Assembly (NCBI GenBank): GCA_018381235.1
Contig: JAGZSF010000006.1
Coordinates: forward strand, 48,394 to 112,393
From: Collinsella sp.
Lineage (GTDB): Bacteria; Actinomycetota; Coriobacteriia; Coriobacteriales; Coriobacteriaceae
Length of the DNA: 64,000 nt
Direction: 5' to 3'
Position 1 is the stretch's first letter. Each line of letters begins with the position of its first letter. Positions 32,121 to 41,026 of this stretch are shown here, in pieces. Made by a program: the position numbers and the translations under genes. The notes below the pieces were generated by a model. It did no database searches, had not been told where the DNA came from, and saw only the letters and a program-made list of their open reading frames with translations.

Positions 32121-34115
32121 TTATGCGAACTGGCTCAGATAGAGGTCGGCGTAGGCACCCTCGGCAGCCAGCAGCTCCTTATGCGTGCCCTGCTCGATAA
32201 TGTTGCCGTGATCCATGACCAAGATCAGGTCGGCATCCACAATCGTCGACAGGCGGTGCGCGATCACAAAACTCGTACGCCCGCGCATGAGCGCGTCCAT
32301 GGCACGACCGATGGCAAGCTCGGTACGCGTATCCACGCTTGAGGTCGCCTCGTCCAGGATGAGAATCGCCGGGTTATTGAGCAGCACGCGTGCGATGGTC
32401 AGCAGCTGACGCTGGCCCTGGCTGATGCTTTCGGCATCGTTGGCCACGCGCGTGTCGTAGCCCTGCGGCATGGTGCGCACAAAGAAGTCGACCTGCGCGG
32501 CGCGCGCAGCCGCCACGATCTCCTCACGCGTCGCCTCGGGACAGCCGTAGGCGATGTTTTCGGCAATCGTGCCATCGAACAGCCAGGCGTCCTGCAGCAC
32601 CATGCCAAACTGCTGCCGTAGCTCGCCGCGGTCCATGCGGCTCGTATCCACGCCGTCGAGCGTAATACGCCCGCCGTCAATCTCGTAGAAGCGCATGAGC
32701 AGGTTGATGAGCGTCGTCTTGCCCGCGCCCGTGGTTCCCACCACGGCAATCTTCTGGCCCGGCTCGGCGGTAAACGACACGTCGTGCATAAGCGGCTTGT
32801 CGGGCGAATAACCAAAGCGCACGTGCTCAAAGGAGACGCGACCCTCAACGCGACCCGGCAGCTTGGCGGCCTCGTCCGGCAGCGGATCTGCCTCCATCTC
32901 GGGCTCATCGAGCAGGTCGAACACGCGCTCCGCACTCGCCAACGCGCTCTGCAGCGAGTTGAAGGTAAACGACAGCTGCGTCATGGGTTCGGACGCCTCG
33001 TAGATAAACTGGAAGAACGCCTGGAACACGCCGACGGTCATGTGACCGGCAACCAGCATGCTGCAGCCCACCAGCGCGATCACGATCTGCGCCAAACGGC
33101 CGATAAAGCGCACCGCAGGGCCGACGGCATTGATCATAAAGTCGGCCTTGGCACTCACGCGTGCCAGCTCGCCCGAGGCCTGGTGCACCTCGGCAGAACT
33201 TTGGCGTTCGCGGTTAAACGCGCGGATCACCAGACGGCCCGAATAGCCTTCCTCGACTGCACTCGTAATCTTGGACACCCACTCCTGGCGCTCGCCCGTC
33301 ACATCGTGTGTGCGGCGCGAGACGACCTTCGTCACCAGCAGCGACAGTGCCGTAAAGAACAGAAAGACGAGCGTAAGCTGCACGCTGAACACGAACATCA
33401 CGCTCACAGCACCAACAACCGTGCCGATCGACACGAGCAGCTGCAGCAATCCGCGCTGCATGCTCTCGGACATCTTGTCCAGGTCGTTGGTCGCGCGGCT
33501 GACGACCTCGCCGGGACGATGCGCGTCAAAATAGGCGAGCGGCAGACGGTTGAGCTTTTGCGCGATGCGGTTGCGCAGGCGCAGATTGAGACGCTCAGCG
33601 ACGCTCGACATCAAAAAGCTCTGGAGCGCATAGAACGAGGCAGCGGCAGTCCAGATCATAAAGTAGACGAAAATGGTCTTGCCGCAGTTCTCCCAGGTGA
33701 TGCTGAAAGTGGTGTCGTTGGCAAACGCCACCTGAATGTGGCCCCACAGCTCATCGATCACGCGGGCGCTATATGCCGGCGCGGCGGTGTTAAAGATGAC
33801 ATAGAACACAATGCTCGCGAACACGATATAGAAGCGCCAATGGTCGCCGGCAGCCTCACTCCACAGGCGGCGCACCGTCGCCCAGGTATCCCGAGGCGTC
33901 TCGTCCTCGTCTTCGTCGTCCACGTCGCGCATACGCTCTGCCTCGGCGCGGGCGCGCTCGTCCTCGGCACGTTCGTTTTCCTCGTAGAGCGCTTGGCGGC
34001 GAGCCTCGCGCTTGGCGGCGTCATCCAGCTCGGTCGACGCGGCAGCCGTTTCCTCGACCAGTCCCGCGGCAGCGGCGTCATCAACGCCGCCCTGCTTCTT
34101 GAGCTCCCCGGTCAT
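32121..34115 (-). CDS. ABC exporter half-transporter of the MarR-linked operon (consensus Walker B)
   Basis: A 664-residue exporter subunit with an unusual ~90-residue, highly charged N-terminal extension (Glu/Arg/Asp-rich), six membrane helices and an ATPase domain: Walker A GTTGAGKTT, signature SISQGQRQLLTIARVL (SQGQ instead of SGGQ) and Walker B LILDEATSSVD with the catalytic Glu. It pairs with the upstream subunit, whose Walker B is degenerate. The ATG at 34115 lies 1 bp after the partner's stop, with GGGAGGTGAG spanning the junction. Confidence 0.92.
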   Translation of the reverse strand: MTGELKKQGGVDDAAAAGLVEETAAASTELDDAAKREARRQALYEENERAEDERARAEAERMRDVDDEDEDETPRDTWATVRRLWSEAAGDHWRFYIVFASIVFYVIFNTAAPAYSARVIDELWGHIQVAFANDTTFSITWENCGKTIFVYFMIWTAAASFYALQSFLMSSVAERLNLRLRNRIAQKLNRLPLAYFDAHRPGEVVSRATNDLDKMSESMQRGLLQLLVSIGTVVGAVSVMFVFSVQLTLVFLFFTALSLLVTKVVSRRTHDVTGERQEWVSKITSAVEEGYSGRLVIRAFNRERQSSAEVHQASGELARVSAKADFMINAVGPAVRFIGRLAQIVIALVGCSMLVAGHMTVGVFQAFFQFIYEASEPMTQLSFTFNSLQSALASAERVFDLLDEPEMEADPLPDEAAKLPGRVEGRVSFEHVRFGYSPDKPLMHDVSFTAEPGQKIAVVGTTGAGKTTLINLLMRFYEIDGGRITLDGVDTSRMDRGELRQQFGMVLQDAWLFDGTIAENIAYGCPEATREEIVAAARAAQVDFFVRTMPQGYDTRVANDAESISQGQRQLLTIARVLLNNPAILILDEATSSVDTRTELAIGRAMDALMRGRTSFVIAHRLSTIVDADLILVMDHGNIIEQGTHKELLAAEGAYADLYLSQFA

Positions 34116-34116
34116 G

Positions 34117-35841
34117 CTACTCACCTCCCTTCATTTGCGATTCCGCGATGGCGCGGTACACCTCGCAGGTTTCCATAAGCTCGCCATGCGTGCCCAAGCC
34201 CACGACCTCGCCGTCCTTGAGCACAACGATCTGGTCGGCATGCAAAATAGTCGAGATGCGCTGCGCGATGATGAGCACCGCGGCGTCGCGCGTCTCGTCC
34301 TGCAGCGCATGGCGCAGGGCCGCATCGGTCTTAAAGTCCAGGGCCGAAAAACTATCGTCGAAGATATACAGGTCGGCGCGCTTCATGAGCGCGCGAGCAA
34401 TGGCCAGGCGCTGGCGCTGGCCGCCCGAAAAGTTCGTACCGCCCTGGGCAACCGGGGTATCGAGCCCCTGCGGTTGGTCGAGTACAAAGGTGCTCTGGGC
34501 AACCTCAAGCGCGTGAAGCATGTCGCCCTCGGTCGCGCCTTCGTTACCAAACCGAAGGTTGCTCGCCACCGTGCCCGAGAACAGCCACGCCTTCTGCGGC
34601 ACATAGGCAATGCGCCCGCGGATTTCATCTTGCGTAAGCTCGCGCAGGTCCACACCATTCAGGCGAATGGAGCCCTTGGTGGCATCGTGGAAGCGCAGCA
34701 GAAGCTTTGCCACCGTCGATTTGCCCGAGCCTGTCGAGCCAACGATCGCAGTCGTCTGACCGCGACGGCAGGCAAAGCTCAGGTCGCACAGGGTGTCCTC
34801 GTCGGCATCGTCAAAGCGAAACGACATGTGGTCGAACACAGCCACCGCATCGGCTTCGTCTTGGGGCTCGCGCGCCCCGTCATCCAGCGTGCGCTCGCCA
34901 TCGACGATGCTCGGCTCAATCTCCAACACCTGCTGCGCACGGTTCAGGCACGCGGCAGCACGCGGAAGCGTCAGCACCACCATCTGGGCCATCATCACAA
35001 AGAACAGGATCAGAATTGCATACTCCAGCACCGCCGAGATACTCGCAATCTGCATGGCGTGGGCGCCTACGCGGTTGCCGCCCACCCACAGCACCGCCAC
35101 CTCGGCGATGTTCATCAAAAAGAAGCTTGAGCTGTCGAGGCCCACAAACAGGTGGTTGACTTTGATGGCGTTGGCGGCGTATTCGCTAAACACCTCGTCC
35201 AGACGCCGTTCCTCGTGGCGCTCCTTGTTAAACGCACGGATGACGCGCACGCCCACAATATTCTCGCGCAGCACCACGTTCATGCGGTCGATAAAGCCCT
35301 GTAGGCGCATAAAAATCGGCGCCGCGTTGGCAACCGTAAAGACCGCCGCCACCAGCACAATCGCAACGACTACGCCCAGAAGCGTGCCCATGGCGGGATC
35401 GATAAACCAGGCGAAGATGATGCCCGCCACAGCCAAAAACGGCACGGGCAGCACCAGCTGAATCGTCTGCAGAATCGCCTGCTGAATCACGTTGATGTCG
35501 TTGAGCGAGCGCGTGATCATCGATCCGGTGCCAAAGCGCTCAAAATCGCTGGCCGCGAGCTCGAGCGATTTGTCGTACACGGCATTGCGGATATCGCAAG
35601 CCACGTTGGCGGCCAGGCGCGCCGAAAGATAGCAGCCCAGCACCGTGCCGCCGCTAGCCATGCTGGTCGCGATAAACATGTATAGGCCGTTGCGTAAAAT
35701 GTAGTCGATATCGCCCGTGGTAATACCGGTGTTGACCATGTTCGCCAGCATCGTGGGAACCAGCAGCGTACCGACGTTATCCACCAGCAGCACCAGCAGC
35801 GTCACTGCGACAAGCCCTCGATAGGGCTTCAAAAACCTCAT
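34117..35841 (-). CDS. ABC exporter half-transporter of the MarR-linked operon (degenerate Walker B)
   Basis: A 574-residue exporter subunit: six transmembrane helices, Walker A GSTGSGKST, signature NFSGGQRQRLAIARAL and Walker B YIFDDSFSALDF with Asp in place of the catalytic Glu. With its downstream partner it makes the asymmetric heterodimer typical of multidrug-type exporters. The ATG at 35841 overlaps the MarR stop (TAATG), implying translational coupling; a GTG at 35853 is an alternative. Substrates are likely toxic hydrophobic compounds (inference). Confidence 0.92.
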   Translation of the reverse strand: MRFLKPYRGLVAVTLLVLLVDNVGTLLVPTMLANMVNTGITTGDIDYILRNGLYMFIATSMASGGTVLGCYLSARLAANVACDIRNAVYDKSLELAASDFERFGTGSMITRSLNDINVIQQAILQTIQLVLPVPFLAVAGIIFAWFIDPAMGTLLGVVVAIVLVAAVFTVANAAPIFMRLQGFIDRMNVVLRENIVGVRVIRAFNKERHEERRLDEVFSEYAANAIKVNHLFVGLDSSSFFLMNIAEVAVLWVGGNRVGAHAMQIASISAVLEYAILILFFVMMAQMVVLTLPRAAACLNRAQQVLEIEPSIVDGERTLDDGAREPQDEADAVAVFDHMSFRFDDADEDTLCDLSFACRRGQTTAIVGSTGSGKSTVAKLLLRFHDATKGSIRLNGVDLRELTQDEIRGRIAYVPQKAWLFSGTVASNLRFGNEGATEGDMLHALEVAQSTFVLDQPQGLDTPVAQGGTNFSGGQRQRLAIARALMKRADLYIFDDSFSALDFKTDAALRHALQDETRDAAVLIIAQRISTILHADQIVVLKDGEVVGLGTHGELMETCEVYRAIAESQMKGGE

Positions 35842-36341
35842 TAACAGTCGCACGACTCCCCCTCACCTTGATTCTCGGCTTGGCTCTCGGCAGCGATATG
35901 CTGCTTAAAGGCATCGCACTCATCGCCGAGCACCTGAGAGAATTTGCCGATCAAGCGCATAATCTCGCGCTGCTCACATGGCTCAAGCGCGCCAAAGGCT
36001 CGCTGCTCGGCCTTGAGTGCCGGCAGCGCATAACGCTCGGCAAATCGCCTGCCCTCTTCGGTCAGGCTCACAACCTTATTCTTACGACTGCCTTCGGCAA
36101 ACTCCAACGTTGCGAAGCCCCGTGCCGTCAAGGTTTTAATTGCCGAGTTGATAGTCTGCTTGCTGTAGAACCATTCGCTTGTCAGACGGCTTACGGCAAT
36201 ACTGCCACCCGCCGTGCTGGTATCGACGAGCATCCAGTAAGCGCAGTCCGAAAGGCCGCAGGCACGCGAGAACTCCGAATAGATATGGTCGAGTCCATTG
36301 ATCAACCGGTCGAAGTCGACCAGCGTAACCGCACTATTCAT
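35841..36341 (-). CDS. MarR-family transcriptional regulator
   Basis: A 166-residue winged-helix regulator. The recognition region SRLTSEWFYSKQTINSAIKTL and the wing SRKNKVVSLTEEGRRFAE match the MarR fold; a Cys-containing acidic tail ends SCDC. It heads an operon with two ABC exporter genes and overlaps the first by one base. Its promoter carries two dyads (36360-36373 and 36395-36408) that could bind it, suggesting autoregulated, drug-inducible efflux. The start follows GGTGGGATAG. Confidence 0.9.
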   Translation of the reverse strand: MNSAVTLVDFDRLINGLDHIYSEFSRACGLSDCAYWMLVDTSTAGGSIAVSRLTSEWFYSKQTINSAIKTLTARGFATLEFAEGSRKNKVVSLTEEGRRFAERYALPALKAEQRAFGALEPCEQREIMRLIGKFSQVLGDECDAFKQHIAAESQAENQGEGESCDC

Positions 36342-36359
36342 CTATCCCACCATTCAATT

Positions 36360-36408
36360 GTCCGATTTTTGACCAATTTTGTGTCTCTAGATTAGTCCGA
36401 GTTTTGAC
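36360..36408. promoter_or_regulatory. Paired operator dyads of the MarR operon
   Basis: GTCCGATTTTTGAC (36360-36373) and GTCCGAGTTTTGAC (36395-36408) are 14-bp direct repeats 35 bp apart. Each is also a dyad of GTC...GAC, with outer extensions ATTGTC/GACCAAT and TAGTC/GACTA. They flank and overlap the promoter. Confidence 0.6.
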
Positions 36409-36417
36409 TATCGTCAA
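36389..36417 (-). promoter_or_regulatory. Promoter of the MarR-ABC operon
   Basis: On the minus strand TTGACG (36412-36417), 17-bp spacer and TAATCT (36389-36394). Confidence 0.65.
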
Positions 36418-36466
36418 CAGGCTCTCCGCAAATGCGTGAACTTTTATGGCCTATCGGCAGAAAAAG

Positions 36467-36496
36467 ACCGCAGACGCAGGGGCGGCGCCAGCGGTC
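36467..36496 (-). terminator. Terminator after the 96-residue hypothetical gene
   Basis: On the minus strand GACCGC ... GCGGTC followed by TTTTTCT, 27 bp beyond the stop codon. Confidence 0.6.
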
Positions 36497-36522
36497 ACGT
36501 GAAAATCGGGTTTTATTGCCTG

Positions 36523-36813
36523 TTAAGCGGCAACGGCCTCGTAGACCGTAGCGCCCGAGAAGCTGTCATGCAGGCTCTTGCCGGCAATCCACGGCAGCTC
36601 GACGACCTCGCAGACCGTGTTGACCAGCTCGGAGCAGTCAGTAAAGTGGCCCTTGTCGTTGAGGGCCTCGCAATCCTGAACACGCCAATAGCCATCGGTG
36701 TGCGTGATGTAGTACTCGTGATCGTTAATCGACACGAAAGCGCGCGTCTTGGAACGCAGCAGCTTCAGAAATCCTTCGAAGTCGGTCTCGACGACATCTC
36801 CAGCCTGGAACAT
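36523..36813 (-). CDS. Hypothetical 96-residue protein
   Basis: A small soluble protein starting MFQAGDVVETDFEGF, with no signal or membrane segment. It looks like a compact alpha/beta fold with a central aromatic strand (DHEYYITHTDGYWRVQDC) and two further cysteines. I do not recognise the family. The start at 36813 is strongly supported by GGGAGGTAAC. Monocistronic, with its own terminator. Confidence 0.75.
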   Translation of the reverse strand: MFQAGDVVETDFEGFLKLLRSKTRAFVSINDHEYYITHTDGYWRVQDCEALNDKGHFTDCSELVNTVCEVVELPWIAGKSLHDSFSGATVYEAVAA

Positions 36814-36907
36814 GATGTTACCTCCCGGCCCGGCGCCACCACGGCGCATTGATAAACGTTGGTACTCCTTTAGTAAAACCTTTATCAGAGGTTATGCGTT
36901 CGTCATT

Positions 36908-36955
36908 TAGGCAAGTGGTAAAAAACCGCAGGGTAGACGGGATAAAACGTTTAAC
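36908..36955 (+). repeat. Possible decayed fragment of the 160-bp element
   Basis: AAAAACCGCAGGGTAGACGG followed by ACGTTTAACC recalls the interior and end motifs of 2692-2851, but the inverted ends are missing. Weak. Confidence 0.3.
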
Positions 36956-37107
36956 CATCCCATTTGTTTGTCACATTCTGAAGGTACTTTTATGCAAACC
37001 TACTTTCCCAATTGGAATCTATCCTTTTGGCCGGGCAATTGACCGTCTATCGTTTAAGCCCGACGGGTATGAACGGGGCATCTGCAACGCCACCGCAAGG
37101 AGACACC

Positions 37108-37629
37108 ATGGAGACTATCGAAGCACTCATTCACCGCCGCAGCTGCCGCAAATACAGCGATCGTCCCGTCGAGGCCGAAAAGCTTGCACGTATTATCGAA
37201 GCCGGCCAATATGCACCGAGCGGCATGGGCCGCCAGCCGGTGACGTTTGTCGCCGTCACCGACCCCGCGACCGTCGAGCGTCTCTCACAGCTCAACGCCC
37301 AGGTCATGGGCAGCAACAGCGACCCCTTCTATGGCGCCAATACCGTTGTGGTGGTGCTGGTTGACCGCAGCGTGCCCACACATCTGGAAGACGGCTCGCT
37401 CGCCATGGGCAACCTGCTCAACGCCGCCTATGCACTGGGTGTCGATTCGTGCTGGATTCACCGCGCGCATGAGGTCTTTGACTCGCCCGAGGGCCTGGAG
37501 CTGCTGGCCAGCTGGGGCCTGCCCGCCGACGGCAGCCTGCGCGGTGTCGGTCACTGCATTCTGGGCTACGCCGAGGACACGCTACCCGAGCCCAAACCCC
37601 GCCGCGACAACGTGGTCTACGTCAAGTAG
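37108..37629 (+). CDS. Small nitroreductase-family protein
   Basis: A 173-residue FMN enzyme of the nitroreductase fold: HRRSCRKYSDRPV at the N-terminus (FMN phosphate contacts), QYAPSGMGRQPV, and GVDSCWIHRAHEVF with the conserved second FMN loop. Close to the minimal family length. The substrate is unknown. Start at 37108 after AAGGAGACACC. It is convergent with the next gene across a palindrome. Confidence 0.9.
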   Translation: METIEALIHRRSCRKYSDRPVEAEKLARIIEAGQYAPSGMGRQPVTFVAVTDPATVERLSQLNAQVMGSNSDPFYGANTVVVVLVDRSVPTHLEDGSLAMGNLLNAAYALGVDSCWIHRAHEVFDSPEGLELLASWGLPADGSLRGVGHCILGYAEDTLPEPKPRRDNVVYVK

Positions 37630-37647
37630 CGCAGGAGTGTCCCAAAC

Positions 37648-37682
37648 TGCCGGCAGAAAAGGAACGTCCCCTTCTGCCGGCA
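37648..37682. repeat. TGCCGGCAGAA palindrome with GTCCC centre
   Basis: Arms TGCCGGCAGAAA / TTCTGCCGGCA around AGGAACGTCCCC, between two convergent genes. Fits the GGGAC palindrome class; may act as a bidirectional terminator. Confidence 0.7.
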
Positions 37683-37684
37683 AG

Positions 37685-38260
37685 CTATGTTGATATTTGA
37701 GTTGTCGTCGTTTCGTTCGTGTGAGTCGTCTCGGCTTCGCCGCCTTGTTCGTCCTCGTCCTTTTGCGCATCGGCGATGGTGGAGGCCGCCGCGACGATAC
37801 CGCGCTGGGGCGCAACGCCCGTCTGGGTCTGAGCGCCCTCGATAACTTCTGTGCCTGTATGCGCGAGCTCGGGCGATTTAAACACTGCGTCCAAGTTGGC
37901 GCCACCGCCGGCGTAGCCGAGCGCGGCGAGTGCGATGACGATCACTGCAACGACGGCCACGATCGGCACATAACGATGCCAACCAGCCGGGTTGAGCCCG
38001 CTGCGGCGAGCCGCCCCGCGACTGATGTAACCAAGCGTGCCGTCGTGCTTGAGCTTTGAGCCCACCACGCGTTTGCGGCCCCACAGCGAGGACTCTGCCT
38101 GCATTGCCAAGCGGGCGCTTGCCGAAGGATAGCCGTATTTAGTGCGCTTGAACGAGCCGTCAAACCCCGAGGCGTGTTTACCCCACGTCACCGATGTCGT
38201 GCGTCGGTTGACCGGCGCGGCACTCCGCCTTCTGCGGCTCGGTTTTGAAGTCTCAGCCAT
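37685..38260 (-). CDS. Hypothetical single-span membrane protein
   Basis: A 191-residue protein: strongly basic N-terminal part (about 1-95, many Arg/Lys/Ser), one transmembrane helix (about 98-118, VPIVAVVAVIVIALAALGYA), and a Thr/Glu/Gln-rich outer tail of about 70 residues ending in TTTTQIST. Topology is predicted with a cytoplasmic basic domain and a disordered exterior. No family recognised. Start from GAGGG before the ATG at 38260. Confidence 0.7.
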   Translation of the reverse strand: MAETSKPSRRRRSAAPVNRRTTSVTWGKHASGFDGSFKRTKYGYPSASARLAMQAESSLWGRKRVVGSKLKHDGTLGYISRGAARRSGLNPAGWHRYVPIVAVVAVIVIALAALGYAGGGANLDAVFKSPELAHTGTEVIEGAQTQTGVAPQRGIVAAASTIADAQKDEDEQGGEAETTHTNETTTTQIST

Positions 38261-38344
38261 ATGCCCTCGCACGCCGTAACCAAATCGAAACAATAACGCT
38301 TTGGACTGTAGCACACGCGTCGCGCGCGGTCACGGGCGCCTCGC

Positions 38345-39562
38345 TCAACGGTCATCGTCCTTCAGCAAGCGCCACAGCGTTGTACGGCTTATGCCCAGCA
38401 CCTCCGCCGCACGGGTTCGGTTGCCGTGGAGATGGTCTACAACCAGATGCGCGATATCTCGCTCGGTATCGGCCAGCGGTCGCAGGATATACAGGTCACT
38501 TTCGAGCATCGGGGCGCCAAAGGTTGCGGTCTTAATCACGTCCTCTTGGGCGAGCACTTCCTCCGCCACAGCGCGGTCCACCGTGCCCGCCCCCACCAAT
38601 ATATACAGTCGTTCCGAGACCTCGCGGAGCTGCAGATAATTGCGCGGCCAGCGGTAAGCATCGAGCGTCTTCGTCGCCGTGGCAGACAGCGTGGGCGCTG
38701 CCGTCCCAAATGCATCAGCGAGATATTCCAAATAGCGCGCGACCTTCGTCGACGCGGCTCCCTGCTCGGCGATTGCCGGCGCCACGCTCACCGCACAGGC
38801 GAAGCGCTCGGTCACAAAGGCGGCTTGATCACTTTCGCTGCCGCCCGGCATGTCATTCGCCGTCAGCACCACATGGCAGCGCGTCGCCAACGCGGTGTCG
38901 GCCATCGTGGAAACGAGCTCGCGGAGGCGCTGGGGGCCAACCGCATTCCAGCCCTCAATGCAAAGTGTCAGCCCCGTTTGGAACAGCGGCGATTCGGAGC
39001 TTTTGAGCACATGGCGCCAACCGCGATCGGTGAGTTCATCGAGCGCGACGGAAACAAAGGGTTGATCGACAAAAGGGCCAGCCAGATAGAGGCGCTTGGC
39101 AATCTCGACCTGACCAGCGCCAAGCTCGCCCTCGAGCATAAGGGGCACGCCGCGCGCATAGCTCTCGGCAACCGGCGCAGCCACCGAGGCCGCCCCCTCA
39201 ACGATGCCGTACGCACTCGATTCGTAGCGGGCCTCAACTTCGTCGGCGTTGAGCCACTCGATGCCCGCATGCGCCGCGGCGCCGCGCACCTCGCGGACCA
39301 CGACGACCCAAAGGCCCCCGCCCTCTTTGTCGGTGGGGCGAACGGTCAGGCTCAGGCGCGTACCCGCACGCCCCATAACAAGGCGCGCACCGTCTCCTAT
39401 ACGGTCGAGGCGTTCGGCAACAAAAGCCGCCACATCCCGCTCAAGCGCCGCGTCATTCATGGTCGAGATCGCGACGTCCCCACGCGCATCGATTGCCAAT
39501 GCCGAGGCCCCGGCAGCAGCCAGGGCCCCAGTCAAGATGTTCAGCTTGGCATCGCTATCCAT
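38345..39562 (-). CDS. NtrC/PrpR-like regulator with degenerate AAA+ domain and Fis-type HTH
   Basis: A 405-residue protein. An N-terminal sensory region (about 1-130) is followed by an AAA+-like domain (about 140-330) and a C-terminal Fis helix-turn-helix (NRTRAAEVLGISRTTLWRLL). The AAA+ part looks worn down: Walker A reads GELGAGQVE, Walker B LCIEGWN, and no sigma-54 contact loop GAFTGA is found. It probably acts without sigma-54 or ATP hydrolysis (inference). The start at 39562 follows AGGGGC. It lies downstream of and co-directional with the YeiH-type transporter. Confidence 0.75.
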   Translation of the reverse strand: MDSDAKLNILTGALAAAGASALAIDARGDVAISTMNDAALERDVAAFVAERLDRIGDGARLVMGRAGTRLSLTVRPTDKEGGGLWVVVVREVRGAAAHAGIEWLNADEVEARYESSAYGIVEGAASVAAPVAESYARGVPLMLEGELGAGQVEIAKRLYLAGPFVDQPFVSVALDELTDRGWRHVLKSSESPLFQTGLTLCIEGWNAVGPQRLRELVSTMADTALATRCHVVLTANDMPGGSESDQAAFVTERFACAVSVAPAIAEQGAASTKVARYLEYLADAFGTAAPTLSATATKTLDAYRWPRNYLQLREVSERLYILVGAGTVDRAVAEEVLAQEDVIKTATFGAPMLESDLYILRPLADTERDIAHLVVDHLHGNRTRAAEVLGISRTTLWRLLKDDDR

Positions 39563-39711
39563 GATTTGCCCCTGTCCGCAGCGACGTGCAACCGCTGACG
39601 GTCGCACGACCAAGTGTTTCAAAATTGAACGATATTGCTCACCAAACACTATAGGGCAGAAAGCGCCGTCCTGCGAGTATAGGTGTTGCCCCGCATCGCC
39701 ATCCTGGCGGG

Positions 39712-39776
39712 GCGATAAGAGCTCTTCGGGACTTATAAACCTGCGGACAAGCCATACCCGCAAGAGCTCCTATCGC
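39712..39776. repeat. Palindrome between the YeiH-type gene and the regulator gene
   Basis: Arms GCGATAAGAGCTCTT and AAGAGCTCCTATCGC (15 bp, one mismatch) enclose 35 nt; a GCCCCGC/GCGGGGC hairpin sits just before it. The rest of the 266-bp gap shows nothing recognisable. Confidence 0.6.
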
Positions 39777-39828
39777 TCCACCGTGAGAATGCGCTCACCA
39801 GCACGCAGCACGCAAATAAGCTACTTCT

Positions 39829-40863
39829 CTACCAGATTCCCAGTACGTGTTGCATTCCCAAACTCATGCACGCAATGCCAATCCAGCAGCAAAAGCCCAG
39901 CGCGATGGGCTTGCCGCCTTTTTTGACCAGCTCGACGATATCGGTATTAAAACCAATAGCCGCCATGGCCATCACGATAAAGAACTTCGACAGCTCCTTG
40001 ATGGGCGCCGTAAAGGACGCGGGAAGCTGAAGCACCGTGGTGATCACGCTCGCCAGCACAAAGAACAGCACAAACATGGGAAACGCGCGTTTAAGCGAGA
40101 ACGTGCTCTTAGCGTCGCCGCCGGCCTTGCGGGCCAGATGCATCTGCCAGCATGCGAGGACCAACGTGATGGGAATAATGGCCAGCGTCCTGGTGAGCTT
40201 GACCACCGTGGCGCTCTCGAGCACATTGGCGCCGGGATGCATGCTGTCCCAGGCGCTCGCCGCAGCCGTTACCGACGAGGTGTCGTTGATGGCGGTACCG
40301 GCAAACAGGCCAAAGCCCTCATTGGTCAGCCCGAGCATGCCGCCGAGCGTCGGAAACACGAGCGCCGCGATAACGTTAAACAGGAAGATGACCGAAATAG
40401 CCTGGGCAATCTCGCGATCGTCGGCATCGATGACAGGTGCGGTCGCGGCGATGGCAGAACCGCCGCAAATCGACGAACCCACGCCCACAAGCGTCGCGAT
40501 CTTACCCGGCACGTTCATAACGTGGCAGAGCACAAAGGCGATGACAAGCGAGGTCGAGATTGTCGCCACGATAATCGGCAGCGACTGGGCGCCCTTGGAC
40601 AGAATCTGGGAGAGGTTCATGCCAAAGCCAAGCAGGATAACCGCGTACTGCAAGACTTTTTTGGACGTATAGGTGACGCCAGCGGCGAGCTGTTCGCGAC
40701 GATTCTTGGGAAAGACGAGCGCCAGGACCATGCCAAAGAGGATGGCAAATACCGGACCGCCGACCACCTCAATTTGTTTGCCGAGCAACGTCGCGGGAAT
40801 GGCGATGATTAGGCAGAACAAGACGCCTTTCCAGCGCTCGCGTACGATATTTGCCAGTTGCAT
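39829..40863 (-). CDS. YeiH/UPF0324-family membrane transporter
   Basis: A 344-residue membrane protein with about ten hydrophobic segments. The family signatures are present: FAILFGMVLAL early, GVGSSICGGSAIAATAPVI (re-entrant Gly/Ser-rich motif) in the middle and AMAAIGFNTDI near the end. Family members are annotated as putative sulfate or sulfonate exporters, but evidence in the family is thin. Start from AAGGAG before the ATG. Divergent from a GntR regulator, with a degenerate NtrC-like gene downstream. Confidence 0.9.
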   Translation of the reverse strand: MQLANIVRERWKGVLFCLIIAIPATLLGKQIEVVGGPVFAILFGMVLALVFPKNRREQLAAGVTYTSKKVLQYAVILLGFGMNLSQILSKGAQSLPIIVATISTSLVIAFVLCHVMNVPGKIATLVGVGSSICGGSAIAATAPVIDADDREIAQAISVIFLFNVIAALVFPTLGGMLGLTNEGFGLFAGTAINDTSSVTAAASAWDSMHPGANVLESATVVKLTRTLAIIPITLVLACWQMHLARKAGGDAKSTFSLKRAFPMFVLFFVLASVITTVLQLPASFTAPIKELSKFFIVMAMAAIGFNTDIVELVKKGGKPIALGFCCWIGIACMSLGMQHVLGIW

Positions 40864-41026
40864 ATGGGACTCCTTCTTTCTATTTCACGTTTGCGACGGC
40901 TTATGATACGGCAACATTGAGCGCAGCCTTGCGCAAACACAGACTAAGATGCCGCAATAGTTCTCAGGCAACAGCCGAATTACCCACCGCGGAGAGCTGA
41001 CTCGCGGCATAATTAACAACTGACAT

